The notes under the pieces: generated by a model
What the model saw: the letters and a program-made list of their open reading frames with translations, nothing else
Databases searched by the model: none
What the model was told of the DNA's origin: nothing
Assembly: GCA_022511075.1 (NCBI GenBank)
Contig: JAFLSE010000010.1
Coordinates: forward strand, 1-48,544
Length of the DNA: 48,544 bases
Origin: Prevotella sp.
GTDB lineage: Bacteria; Bacteroidota; Bacteroidia; Bacteroidales; Bacteroidaceae
Reading direction: 5' to 3'
Translations under genes and position numbers: made by a program
In this document: piece by piece, positions 16,960-26,533 of the stretch
Layout of the letters: every line of letters begins with the position of its first letter
Numbering within the stretch: position 1 is the first letter of the stretch

Positions 16960-18546
16960 ATGTACGACAAAGAACGCGGGCTGCATATAGCCCATTGCAC
17001 GAATGGAGCATTGAGTATTAACGGAAAGATGGCTAACAGGCATGGCCTCATTGCCGGTGCCACTGGTACAGGAAAGACCGTCACGCTACAAGTGATGGCT
17101 GAATCGTTTTGTCAGGCAGGCATTCCCTGCTTTATGGCAGATATGAAAGGCGACCTTTCAGGCATTTCACAGGCAGGAAAGATGTCAGGATTCATAGAGA
17201 AGCGACTGTCAGAGTTCGGCATTGAGAATCCTGAGTTTCAGGCATGCCCGGTACGTTTCTTCGATGTATATGGTGAACAGGGACATCCTATGCGTGCCAC
17301 AATATCGCAAATGGGACCGCAACTGCTCTCGCGCCTCCTGCAACTCAATGAGACACAAGATGGTGTACTGAACATTGTATTCCGCATAGCAGATGAGCAA
17401 GGTTTGCTGATTCTCGACCTCAAAGACCTGCGTTCCATGCTCGACTATGTGTCGAAGCACGCCAAAGAATACACCTCGAAGTACGGCAATGTGTCGTCGG
17501 CAAGCGTCGGGGCAATACAACGTGCACTCCTGCAATTAGAGAACCAAGGTGCAGACAAGTTTTTCGGTGAACCTTCGTTCGACATCTACGACCTTATGCA
17601 GACCGAAGGCGGAAAAGGCGTTATGAACGTGCTCGCTGCCGACAAACTCATGATGCAACCAAAACTCTACAGCACCTTCCTGCTATGGCTTCTCTCCGAA
17701 CTCTACAGCACTCTGCCCGAAGTCGGAGATATGGAACAGCCAAAACTCGTGTTCTTCTTCGACGAGGCACACATGCTGTTTGAAGGCACATCTAAGGCAC
17801 TGCTCGACAAGATAGAACAAGTAATCCGTCTTATCCGCTCAAAAGGAGTGGGTATTTATTTCATAAGCCAAAGCCCCACCGACATTCCAGAGAACATCCT
17901 CGGACAGTTGGGCAACCGTGTGCAGCATGCCCTTCGTGCCTACACACCAAAAGACCAGAAGGCTGTTAAGACGGCAGCCGATACCTTCCGTGCAAACCCT
18001 TCCTTCAAGACCGATGAAGCCATTATGAACCTTGAGACGGGAGAAGCCCTCGTTAGTTTTCTCGACGAGAAAGGTGCGCCTTCCATTGTAGAACGTGCAA
18101 AAATACTTTTCCCGTTGTCGCAAATAGGTGCTGTGACCGAAGGACAACGCCTCGACATCATAAAGCAAAGCCGCATCTATGGCAAATACGACAAGATGAT
18201 TGACCGTGAGAGTGCCTACGAAATACTGATAAGAGAGGCTGAAGAAGCCGCAGCTGCAGAAGAAGGCGAAGAGACCGAAACCAAAGCTAAAGGCAAGGGC
18301 AAGAAGGCAAAGGAAGAGAAAAAGAATTCGGGCATCATGTCGAAAGTCCTAAAGGCAGTCATCACAGCCGTAACCTCAACCATCGCAGCTATTCTCGGCA
18401 CCATTGTGAGTGACAAGGTAACAGGCAAGAAGACAAAATCGACCACGTCAAAGACAGGCAGGGTTGTAAAGAATGCCACTTCTGCCGCCACACGCACAAT
18501 AACAAAGGAACTCACCCGCGACATACTTGGCAATCTGACGAAGTAG
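16960..18546 (+). CDS. HerA/YjgR-like P-loop ATPase (DUF853)
   Basis: Cytoplasmic ATPase of 528 residues in the DUF853 (YjgR) branch of the HerA/FtsK superfamily. Walker A is AGATGTGKT at 32-40. Walker B is [14 protein letters not shown] near 270. A late [18 protein letters not shown] segment matches the sensor region of HerA-like enzymes. The last 100 residues change to an Ala-, Lys- and Glu-rich tail with a short hydrophobic stretch ([20 protein letters not shown]), so it may touch membrane or nucleic acid. The cellular role of YjgR proteins is not well defined. No NurA partner or defence gene is adjacent, so I do not call a defence system. Confidence 0.85.
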   Translation: MYDKERGLHIAHCTNGALSINGKMANRHGLIAGATGTGKTVTLQVMAESFCQAGIPCFMADMKGDLSGISQAGKMSGFIEKRLSEFGIENPEFQACPVRFFDVYGEQGHPMRATISQMGPQLLSRLLQLNETQDGVLNIVFRIADEQGLLILDLKDLRSMLDYVSKHAKEYTSKYGNVSSASVGAIQRALLQLENQGADKFFGEPSFDIYDLMQTEGGKGVMNVLAADKLMMQPKLYSTFLLWLLSELYSTLPEVGDMEQPKLVFFFDEAHMLFEGTSKALLDKIEQVIRLIRSKGVGIYFISQSPTDIPENILGQLGNRVQHALRAYTPKDQKAVKTAADTFRANPSFKTDEAIMNLETGEALVSFLDEKGAPSIVERAKILFPLSQIGAVTEGQRLDIIKQSRIYGKYDKMIDRESAYEILIREAEEAAAAEEGEETETKAKGKGKKAKEEKKNSGIMSKVLKAVITAVTSTIAAILGTIVSDKVTGKKTKSTTSKTGRVVKNATSAATRTITKELTRDILGNLTK

Positions 18547-18636
18547 ACTTGCTGTTAATTGTATCATTCTCTTTCGTTAGTGTTGCATTTATCGTTTTTC
18601 GTTATAAAGGGGGTAATATTGTTTTAAGTTTTTTCG

Positions 18637-18644
18637 TATCTTTG
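18637..18644 (+). promoter_or_regulatory. -7 promoter element for the esterase/GH3 gene
   Basis: TATCTTTG matches TAnnTTTG 46 bases before the ATG at 18691. An upstream TTG at 18619-18621 is closer than the usual spacing, so the -33 element is uncertain. Confidence 0.6.
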
Positions 18645-18690
18645 CAGATGATATGAAGAAACTTAAAACCATTATAGACATCACACAAAT

Positions 18691-21600
18691 ATGAAAGGAA
18701 TGAGAAAAGCCTTAATAGCGTTGGCTGTGTTATTGGCTGGCAATGGCTGGGCACAGCAAAGTTCTGTGATATGCAATGACAACGGAACAGTGACCTTCAA
18801 CTATAAGAACGATAATGCAAAGACTGTGTTGGTTGACGTGCAGTTTGCAGGTCGCAAGGAGATGAAACGTGACGCAAAGACAGGACTGTGGACAGCAACC
18901 GTTGAATCTGCGGCACCCGACCTTTATCCCTATTGTTTCATTGTGGACGGTGTGAGCGTGATGGACCCTGAAAATCCACAATATTTCCCAAACGAGGGTT
19001 TTAAGAGCAGTTTGCTTGAGATTCCCAGTAGCAAAGGTGCTTTGCCACACGATGTCAAGAACGTGCCTCACGGATGTTTGGAGTATATACATTACTTTTC
19101 GAAAAGTCTTGGAGGCACGAACAATGCCATTGTCTACTTGCCACCAAACTATATCACAGACAAGGATAAGAAATATCCTGTGTTCTATCTGATTAGCGGA
19201 ACTACTGATACGGAAGAGGTATACTACAAAGTAGGACGCTTGAACTATATCTTGGATAACCTATTAGCAGAGAAAGCGGCACAGGAAATGATTGTAGTGC
19301 TACCTTATGGCAATCCATACAAGCTGTTGCCTTCAAGACAAGACAGCCTCGGTATGCCCCAGACGCGTTTTGGAGGCGATGTTTTCAGCAACGACCTGAT
19401 TAACGACCTGATGCCTTATATCGAAAAAAACTATCGCACAATAAACGATGCAGACCATCGTGCCATAGGAGGTTTCTCACGTGGCGGCAATCAGGCACTA
19501 TACAACGGTTTGAGCCATCTCGACAAATTTTCATATCTTTGTTCCTACAGTTCATTCACCTCTACGGACATTCCCAATGTTTACGATAATGCAGCAAATA
19601 CCAACAAAAAGATAAACCTGTTTTGGCTGGGTGTAGGCACAGACGATTTTCTCTATGGCAATGCCCGTGACTATATGGAGTTTTTGGACAAAAAAGGTAT
19701 TCGCTCGGTGAAGGAGTTTACAACTGACAAATACGGTCACACTTGGATGAATGCCAAATATTTCTTGGCAAAGACATTGCCACTGCTTTTCAACAAAGAG
19801 GCAGCAGAGGCTGCAATGAGGGAAGGAAAGCCCGCCCTTGCAAAAACAGGCAAAGAGCCGCAGTTCACTCCGGGCGTAATGGCACGCTTATTCCCCAAGC
19901 CTATCATATCACCGGAATATACAGAGCATAGTATCACCTTTAGGATGAAGGCTCCCGATGCCCAAAAGGTGGAGTTGGAGTGCGAGATGCAGCCAGAGCC
20001 TTTGCAGATGAAGAAAGATGACGACGGTGTTTGGAGCATCGTACTGACAGACCATCTTTTTGACACCTTCAAGTATTGCTTTGTAGTTGACGGCACACGC
20101 GTGGCTGACCCTCAAAATATGTATCTGTCCCCCGATAAGGGCTTTAAATATAGCATTGCCGACAATCCGCTGTCGCCTTACAATTTCGCCTCGCAAGGAA
20201 ACATCGCCCACGGCCGTGTAAGCTATTTTATAGGTCGTCAGGAGGCATGGTATGCGTCTCCAAAGTCAAGCGACTATGCAATGCCTGCACTCATACAACT
20301 TGTGTCCGGCAAGGACGACACAATGGAAAGCTGGTTTAAGGTTGGCGGAGCCGATGCCATTGCCGACCGACTGCTTGCTGAAGGCAAGACAAAGCCCTGC
20401 ATAATAACGACGAGCACAATAGAGAACTTGCAGCAAAGCACAGGATTAAAGGTGAATGTTCTCCGTGCCGACGACTATCCTACGTGGACACAACGCCGAC
20501 AGGCATTGGTAGACCTGTTACTGCACATTGGCAAAGAGCCAGCACAATATCAATATTCTTTCCAAAACCCAGAATTGTCGTATGAAGAGCGCGTGGAGGA
20601 CCTTATTTCCCAACTGACTCCAAAGGAGAAAGTGGGCTTGATGATGAACAAGTCAGCCTCCGTCGACCGTCTCGGCATTCCATCATATAATTGGTGGAGT
20701 GAGGCTTGCCACGGCGTCCGTCAGAATGGTTACACCGTCTATCCGCAACCTATCGGCATGGCTGCTGCCTTTAATGAGAAGTTGGTCTACGATGTGTTCT
20801 CTACCGTTTCTGATGAAGCTCGTGCCAACTGGAACCGCAGCGATCATAATATATTTAATGTGCCGATGGGCGAGATATATTATCCCGGCAATCCAGAATT
20901 GACATTCTGGTGTCCGAATGTGAACATCTTCCGTGACCCACGTTGGGGACGAGGACAAGAGACCTGTGGCGAAGACCCCTATCTGAACGCTGTACTGGGT
21001 GTGCAGACAGTATTGGGAATGCAAGGCAGCGACAGCCATTATTTCAAGACTCACGCCTGTGCCAAGCACTATGCCGTGCACAGCGGACCTGAACCATTGC
21101 GCCACTCAATGAATGTAGAGCCTACCAACCGCGACCTTTGGGAGACATATCTCCCTGCCTTCAAGGCATTGGTAAAGAAAGGAAACGTGCGAGAGGTGAT
21201 GTGTGCCTACCAGCGATTTGAGAGCAAGCCATGCTGCACGAGCGACCGTCTGCTTATCGACATACTGCGCAACAAGTGGGGTTACGACGGATTGGTGGTT
21301 ACCGACTGTGATGCTATCAACAATTTCTATAACAAAGGGCAGCACGAGACTCACAAAGACCCATTGTCTGCCAGCATAGATGCTGTACTCAACGGCACTG
21401 ACTTAGAGTGCGGAAAGGTGTTTATGACGCTGACCGAGGGCTTGGAGAAAGGAATGATTCAGGAGTCTGACCTCGACCAACATCTCCGCAAGACTCTCTA
21501 CGGACGTATGGAACTCGGTATGTTCGATCCTGCCAACCGTCTGCCTTGGGCTGGTCTCGGGCAGGAGGTCATCAGCAGTGAGCAGAATAACGAACTTGCC

Positions 21601-23082
21601 ATTCAAGCTGCCCGCGAGTCGATGGTGTTGCTGGAAAACAAAAACGTGCTGCCACTATCGAAGGATGTCAAGACTATTGCCGTGGTAGGTCCTAATGCTG
21701 ACGATGTGGAACTGCTTAACGGCAACTATGGCGGCACACCTACCAAGGAGCATCAGCACAGTCTGTTGGAAGGTATAAAGACAGCCGTACCGGGAGCAAA
21801 CATCATCTATAAGAAAGCGTGCGAGCTTAATGACGAATATCAGACAATACACCATCTGCATGACTTTAACGACGGGAAGGGTGCATTAGTGGAGTTCTGG
21901 AACAACAGAAATCTGCAAGGCGAGCCTGTCAAGACAGATTATTACAAGGAACTTGCATTCACCACCTTTGGTGCATGGGGCTTTGCCGAGGGCGTGAACA
22001 ACGATTCGTTGTCGGTGCGTGTCAGTGGCAAATATAAGGCTACCTTCACCGGCGAAATGAAATATTCGCTGACATCTGACAACGGATATGTGATGAAAGT
22101 CAACGGCGAGGTAATTGAGACAGCCAAGCCACATCTTCCGCGCGGCGGCTATTTTCATCGCTCAATGCAGTATAAGTCGTTCCCTGTAAAGGAAGGCGAG
22201 ACCTATGATGTAGTGATAGAATATCGTCGGGGTAACGGTCAGTTTGCAATGCTCCGTGGCGACATCTGCGAGCGCAACTTGGTTGACTTTGCCCCATTGG
22301 CAGAAGTGGCAAAGAATGCCGACGTGATTATTGTCATTGGCGGAATCTCTGCACAAATGGAGGGCGAGGGAGGCGACAAGGCAGACATCGAACTGCCGAA
22401 GGTGCAACAGCGTCTGCTCCGTGCTATGCACGCCACTGGTCGCCCTGTTGTCTTTGTCAACTGCTCTGGTTCTGCCATTGCCTTTGGCAGCGTTGAGGGC
22501 GAGTACGATGCTCTGTTGCAGGCATGGTATGCAGGTCAGGGAGGCTCACGAGCACTTGCCGATGTCCTCTTTGGCGACTATAATCCGGGAGGCAAACTTC
22601 CTGTCACCTTCTATCGTTCTACCGACGACCTGCCCGATTTCCTCGACTATAGTATGGCAAACCGCACCTATCGTTATTTCAAGGGACAGCCACAATATGC
22701 CTTTGGCTATGGCTTGAGCTACACCACTTTCACAATAGGCAAAGGAAAACTCTCTGCAAAATCAATGAAGCAGGGCGGAAAGGTTACTTTGTCCGTTCCC
22801 GTAACCAACACAGGAAAACGTGAGGGTACTGAAACCGTGCAGGTATACGTGAAAGCTCTCAACAATGCAGGTGTACCCATCAAGGCATTGAAGGGATTCC
22901 AGAAACTGAACCTGAAAGCAGGAGAAACGGGTATTGCCGAGATTACTCTCGACGACGAGGCTTTCGAGTATTACGACGAGCACATCGACGAGTTGGCAAT
23001 CCGCCCTGGGCGTTACCATATACTATATGGCACGTCATCTCTCGACAAGGATTTGCAGAAGTTGGATTTTGTAGTTAAATAA
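18691..23082 (+). CDS. Exported esterase / degenerate esterase / GH3 glycosidase with PA14 and Fn3-like domains
   Basis: Multidomain enzyme of 1463 residues. Signal peptide 1-21. Early beta-sandwich (about 25-115). CE1-type alpha/beta hydrolase (about 125-370) with nucleophile Ser263 in GFSRGG and a likely catalytic His350 in KYGHTW. A second beta-sandwich (about 405-495) leads to a shrunken esterase copy (about 505-615) with no GxSxG motif and DYPTW where the first copy has YGHTW. A GH3 catalytic domain follows from 625, with the likely nucleophile Asp872 in VVTDCDAI, split by a PA14-like insert (about 1065-1190) and ending in an Fn3-like domain (about 1390-1460). The GH3 part resembles beta-xylosidase/beta-glucosidase enzymes. 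A paired role in removing ester groups and sugars from xylan-like chains is inference. Confidence 0.88.
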   Translation: MKGMRKALIALAVLLAGNGWAQQSSVICNDNGTVTFNYKNDNAKTVLVDVQFAGRKEMKRDAKTGLWTATVESAAPDLYPYCFIVDGVSVMDPENPQYFPNEGFKSSLLEIPSSKGALPHDVKNVPHGCLEYIHYFSKSLGGTNNAIVYLPPNYITDKDKKYPVFYLISGTTDTEEVYYKVGRLNYILDNLLAEKAAQEMIVVLPYGNPYKLLPSRQDSLGMPQTRFGGDVFSNDLINDLMPYIEKNYRTINDADHRAIGGFSRGGNQALYNGLSHLDKFSYLCSYSSFTSTDIPNVYDNAANTNKKINLFWLGVGTDDFLYGNARDYMEFLDKKGIRSVKEFTTDKYGHTWMNAKYFLAKTLPLLFNKEAAEAAMREGKPALAKTGKEPQFTPGVMARLFPKPIISPEYTEHSITFRMKAPDAQKVELECEMQPEPLQMKKDDDGVWSIVLTDHLFDTFKYCFVVDGTRVADPQNMYLSPDKGFKYSIADNPLSPYNFASQGNIAHGRVSYFIGRQEAWYASPKSSDYAMPALIQLVSGKDDTMESWFKVGGADAIADRLLAEGKTKPCIITTSTIENLQQSTGLKVNVLRADDYPTWTQRRQALVDLLLHIGKEPAQYQYSFQNPELSYEERVEDLISQLTPKEKVGLMMNKSASVDRLGIPSYNWWSEACHGVRQNGYTVYPQPIGMAAAFNEKLVYDVFSTVSDEARANWNRSDHNIFNVPMGEIYYPGNPELTFWCPNVNIFRDPRWGRGQETCGEDPYLNAVLGVQTVLGMQGSDSHYFKTHACAKHYAVHSGPEPLRHSMNVEPTNRDLWETYLPAFKALVKKGNVREVMCAYQRFESKPCCTSDRLLIDILRNKWGYDGLVVTDCDAINNFYNKGQHETHKDPLSASIDAVLNGTDLECGKVFMTLTEGLEKGMIQESDLDQHLRKTLYGRMELGMFDPANRLPWAGLGQEVISSEQNNELAIQAARESMVLLENKNVLPLSKDVKTIAVVGPNADDVELLNGNYGGTPTKEHQHSLLEGIKTAVPGANIIYKKACELNDEYQTIHHLHDFNDGKGALVEFWNNRNLQGEPVKTDYYKELAFTTFGAWGFAEGVNNDSLSVRVSGKYKATFTGEMKYSLTSDNGYVMKVNGEVIETAKPHLPRGGYFHRSMQYKSFPVKEGETYDVVIEYRRGNGQFAMLRGDICERNLVDFAPLAEVAKNADVIIVIGGISAQMEGEGGDKADIELPKVQQRLLRAMHATGRPVVFVNCSGSAIAFGSVEGEYDALLQAWYAGQGGSRALADVLFGDYNPGGKLPVTFYRSTDDLPDFLDYSMANRTYRYFKGQPQYAFGYGLSYTTFTIGKGKLSAKSMKQGGKVTLSVPVTNTGKREGTETVQVYVKALNNAGVPIKALKGFQKLNLKAGETGIAEITLDDEAFEYYDEHIDELAIRPGRYHILYGTSSLDKDLQKLDFVVK

Positions 23083-23101
23083 TTAGTATACATACATTTA
23101 T

Positions 23102-24088
23102 ATGAAACAAGACAATATTATGCGTGTCGGCATTATCGGTGCCGGATGGATAGCCGAAAAGGCAGCAATAACACTTAACGGTCTGAACGATTGTATGGCA
23201 TACGCCATCGGTTCACGGTCGAAGGACAAAGCCGATGCCTTTGCTGAAAAATGGAACATTGCAAAGGCTTATGGCTCGTACACAGAAGTGATAAACGACC
23301 CCGATGTCGATTTAATATATGTTGCCACACCCCACTCCCATCACTACGACGTAACCCGTGAAGCATTATTGGCAGACAAACCCTGTCTGGTGGAAAAGGC
23401 TTTTATGGCAAATCTTCGGCAATCAAAGGAAATCGTTGCTCTTGCCCATGAGCGCAAGGTGTTTTTGGCAGAAGCTATATGGACGCGCTATCAGCCGGCT
23501 CTCGGTATCGTAAGGAATCTTATTGCCGAGGGACGCATTGGCATACCGCGTCTTATCACGGCTACATTGGGCTATTCTATGGGCAACAAGCTGCGCATAA
23601 TGCGTCCCGAACTTTGCGGCGGAGCTTTGCTCGATTTGGGAGTCTACGCCCTCAACTTCGTGCGTATGTTCACTGATGCCGATATCCAAAGCATTGACGG
23701 ACACTGTGTAAAGTCTGATACGGGTATGGACCTTACCAATGCCATCACAATAATTCTTAAAGACGGCATTTTGGCTAACGTGCAGTCGTCAGCCTGCTGC
23801 GTTGGCGACAATATCGGCGTTATTGCCGGTTCGGAAGGCAACCTGATAATTGACAACATAAACAATCCGCAAAAGATAACCGTAAACACTCACGACCGTG
23901 AGTTTGTGGAAGACATCTATGTACCTAAACAGATAACAGGTTACGAGTATCAGTTCATCGCCTGTCGCCAGGCTCTCATAGACGAGTTGCTTGAACCTCG
24001 TGAAATGCCGCATAATGAAACGCTGTACATAATGCAGTTGATGGATGATTTGCGTAGTAAATGGGATGTCCGCTATCCTATGGACTGA
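23102..24088 (+). CDS. Gfo/Idh/MocA-family NAD(P)-dependent oxidoreductase
   Basis: Cytoplasmic sugar or cyclitol dehydrogenase-type protein of 328 residues. The Rossmann loop GIIGAGWIA is at 10-18. The VEKAF segment (97-101) matches the family EKP signature, with Ala in place of Pro. A C-terminal beta-sheet domain follows from about residue 125. An internal ATG at codon 7 would also allow a normal Rossmann start. It follows the esterase/GH3 gene after 19 bases, so joint transcription and oxidation of a released sugar are plausible, though the substrate cannot be read from sequence. Its last 11 bases overlap the end of the DEAD-box gene on the other strand. Confidence 0.9.
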   Translation: MKQDNIMRVGIIGAGWIAEKAAITLNGLNDCMAYAIGSRSKDKADAFAEKWNIAKAYGSYTEVINDPDVDLIYVATPHSHHYDVTREALLADKPCLVEKAFMANLRQSKEIVALAHERKVFLAEAIWTRYQPALGIVRNLIAEGRIGIPRLITATLGYSMGNKLRIMRPELCGGALLDLGVYALNFVRMFTDADIQSIDGHCVKSDTGMDLTNAITIILKDGILANVQSSACCVGDNIGVIAGSEGNLIIDNINNPQKITVNTHDREFVEDIYVPKQITGYEYQFIACRQALIDELLEPREMPHNETLYIMQLMDDLRSKWDVRYPMD

Positions 24089-25328
24089 CATTCTTATTTG
24101 GGCGTCGTTTGCATCCGCTGCGTTTCTTGCCCTTATATCGTTTGCCGTACTTGTCTTTCTTCTTGCGTTCCTTTATTACATATTCGGGGGCTTCGCCGAG
24201 TTCGGGCGGCATAGCGTTCTTGGTTATCTCCTTGCCGATAAACTTCTCTATTTTGTTGAAATAGTTGAAGTCCTTTTCACTTACGAAGGTTATGGCAACA
24301 CCGTCGCGCTGGGCACGTGCCGTGCGCCCTATGCGGTGAACGTAGTCTTCGGCATCACGGGGCACATCGTAGTTTATTACCATTAGAATGTCATCGATGT
24401 CTATGCCTCGCGAAACGATGTCGGTGGCTACGAGTACATCAATCTTGCCTGCCTTGAACTGAAGCATCACTTCGTCGCGTTCCTGCTGCGTGAGGTCGCT
24501 GTGCATTGCACCGCAGTTTATTTTAAGGCGTTGCAGTTCGTGGGTTACATCTTTCACCTTGTTTTTCTTGCCGGAGAAGATTATCACTCGGTTTAGTTGG
24601 TCTTGGGCGAAAAGATGTGTCAATATCTTTATTTTCTGCGGCTCGTGACAGATATATGCACTTTGCTGTATCTTTTCGGCAGGCTTGCTTACGGCAATCT
24701 TTACCTCCACTGGGTCGTTGAGCAGCGTGCGTGCCAGTTGTTGAATCTTGTCGGGCATAGTAGCAGAGAACATTATTGTCTGCCTGTCCTTTGGCAGAAG
24801 TTTTGCTATCTGCAATATGTCGTCACTGAAACCCATATCGAGCATTCTGTCTGCCTCGTCGAGAACGAAGAAACTTATGCGGCTCAAATCTACATATCCC
24901 ATACGTATGTGGCTCAGCAAGCGTCCGGGAGTGGCAATGATAACATCGGCACCCATTCTCAGCCCTGTCATTTCTTGGTCGAAGCGACTGCCGTCGTTAC
25001 CACCATAGACGCACACGCTGCTCACTCCTTCAAGATAGTAGCCGAAGCCTTGCATCGCCTGGTCTATTTGTTGCGCAAGTTCGCGCGTAGGAGCCATGAT
25101 TAGGCAGTTGACGGCATCTTTAGGATAGCCTCCGTCGTCGAGCATCGAAAGTATTGGCAGCAGATAGGCGGCGGTCTTTCCCGTGCCTGTCTGCGCTATG
25201 CCCATCACATCGTGATAGTCAAGAATCGGGGGAATGCATCCCTCTTGTATCGGGGTGCAGTCCTCAAAGTGCATATCATATAGTGCGTCAAGAATGTTGT
25301 CGTTGAGGTATGTATCTTCAAACTTCAT
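24078..25328 (-). CDS. DEAD-box ATP-dependent RNA helicase (RhlE-like)
   Basis: RNA helicase of 416 residues with an intact motif set: a Q-motif region near 26-29 (PIQE), AQTGTGKT (45-52), PTRELAQQ, DEAD within VLDEADRMLDMGF, SAT, and HRIGRTAR in the second RecA domain. The C-terminus is a short Lys/Arg-rich tail (KERKKKDKYGKRYKGKKR), likely for RNA binding. It is the last gene of the minus-strand block, 29 bases after the LptF/G-type gene. Ribosome assembly or mRNA turnover are the usual roles of this branch. The specific one is not shown. Confidence 0.93.
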   Translation of the reverse strand: MKFEDTYLNDNILDALYDMHFEDCTPIQEGCIPPILDYHDVMGIAQTGTGKTAAYLLPILSMLDDGGYPKDAVNCLIMAPTRELAQQIDQAMQGFGYYLEGVSSVCVYGGNDGSRFDQEMTGLRMGADVIIATPGRLLSHIRMGYVDLSRISFFVLDEADRMLDMGFSDDILQIAKLLPKDRQTIMFSATMPDKIQQLARTLLNDPVEVKIAVSKPAEKIQQSAYICHEPQKIKILTHLFAQDQLNRVIIFSGKKNKVKDVTHELQRLKINCGAMHSDLTQQERDEVMLQFKAGKIDVLVATDIVSRGIDIDDILMVINYDVPRDAEDYVHRIGRTARAQRDGVAITFVSEKDFNYFNKIEKFIGKEITKNAMPPELGEAPEYVIKERKKKDKYGKRYKGKKRSGCKRRPNKNVSP

Positions 25329-25357
25329 TTATTGTGTTATATATAATTAATGTGTAA

Positions 25358-26533
25358 TTAGTTTGGCGCTTTCTTATAGCAATAGTATGCTATGAAGAAG
25401 TATATGATGTTGGGAATCCACGCGGCAAGCATTGGCGGTGTATTGGCGTTGATTGCAAATGTTGCGCTCACCGTCTGCAAAAGGATATATGTGAAACTGA
25501 GGGCAAGACCAATGCCAAGATAGAGTCCCATACCGCCCTTGCGTTTGCGCGATGACAGGCTTGCGCCAATGATTGTGAGAATAAATGATGCCAGACATGT
25601 GGCTATGCGCTTGTGGTATTCCACTTGGTATTGCACAACGTTGCTTGAGCCTCTGTCTTGCTGCTTTGAGATATAACGCAGGAGTTCCGGACTTGTGAAT
25701 GTTTCCTGCTGTCCTTTCGAGAACACGAGGTCCATTGGCTCCATTACTATCATCGTGTCTATCTTGCTGCCGCTCTTTATGTGCTCGCGCATTCCTTTGA
25801 GACTGCGAATCTTGTAGTTGGTGCATCGCCAGTGATAGCGCGAGTCGCTGATTGTGTCGTATTGTATCACGCTTGCTGTCATATGGCTCACGAGTTTCTT
25901 GTTCTCAAACTTGTCGAGCGAAAAGCCGTAGCCCGTCTTTGTCCTGTCGTCATACTGCTGTATGAATGCAATCACGCCCTTGTCCACCTGCAACTGCACA
26001 TTGTTGGCTGTGGTAATCTTCTTCTTGTTCTTGTATTGCGACTCAAAGTTCTGTCTTATTATGTTACCCTTTGGTATGACGTATGAGCCGAGATAGAAGT
26101 TGAGTACGGCAATGAGCAACGCCGATATGAGATAGGGGCGCAACAGTCGCTTGAAACTCATTCCGCAGGCGAGCATTGCTATTATCTCCGAGTTTCCTGC
26201 CAGTTTCGATGTGAAGAATATCACCGCGATGAATACGAATAGCGGACTGAAAAGATTTGCGAAATAGGGTACGAAGTTGGCGTAGTAGTCGAACACTATG
26301 GCACGCAGCGGTGCGTGGTAGTTGGAGAACTTCGTCAGGTTCTCGTTTACGTCGAATACAATTGATATTGATATAATCAGCGCAATGGCAAAGAAATATG
26401 TTCCTATGAATTTAGCAATGATATATCTGTCCATTCGCTTAATGAACATCAGGGGTCGGAGAGCGGTTTTTATTGCCTTTCCCGTTCTCTTTAAGCCTCT
26501 TCCTATCTTGCCGAAAATCTTTATTTCCCTCAT
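25358..26533 (-). CDS. LptF/LptG-family permease (YjgP/YjgQ)
   Basis: Inner membrane subunit of the lipopolysaccharide exporter, 391 residues. After a basic N-terminus there are helices at about 42-60, 85-110 and 130-155. A periplasmic beta-jellyroll domain (about 160-300) is followed by three C-terminal helices, the family layout. The ATG at 26533 overlaps the tgt stop as ATGA, which supports this start over a later ATG at 26434. Bacteroidales often carry separate LptF and LptG genes. Which one this is cannot be decided here. Partners LptB and LptC are not in the window. Confidence 0.9.
   Translation of the reverse strand: MREIKIFGKIGRGLKRTGKAIKTALRPLMFIKRMDRYIIAKFIGTYFFAIALIISISIVFDVNENLTKFSNYHAPLRAIVFDYYANFVPYFANLFSPLFVFIAVIFFTSKLAGNSEIIAMLACGMSFKRLLRPYLISALLIAVLNFYLGSYVIPKGNIIRQNFESQYKNKKKITTANNVQLQVDKGVIAFIQQYDDRTKTGYGFSLDKFENKKLVSHMTASVIQYDTISDSRYHWRCTNYKIRSLKGMREHIKSGSKIDTMIVMEPMDLVFSKGQQETFTSPELLRYISKQQDRGSSNVVQYQVEYHKRIATCLASFILTIIGASLSSRKRKGGMGLYLGIGLALSFTYILLQTVSATFAINANTPPMLAAWIPNIIYFFIAYYCYKKAPN

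Noticed and set aside
16960..18546. HerA-like ATPase as part of an anti-phage system
   Set aside because: The protein fits the YjgR/DUF853 group, and neither NurA, SIR2 nor any other defence partner is adjacent.
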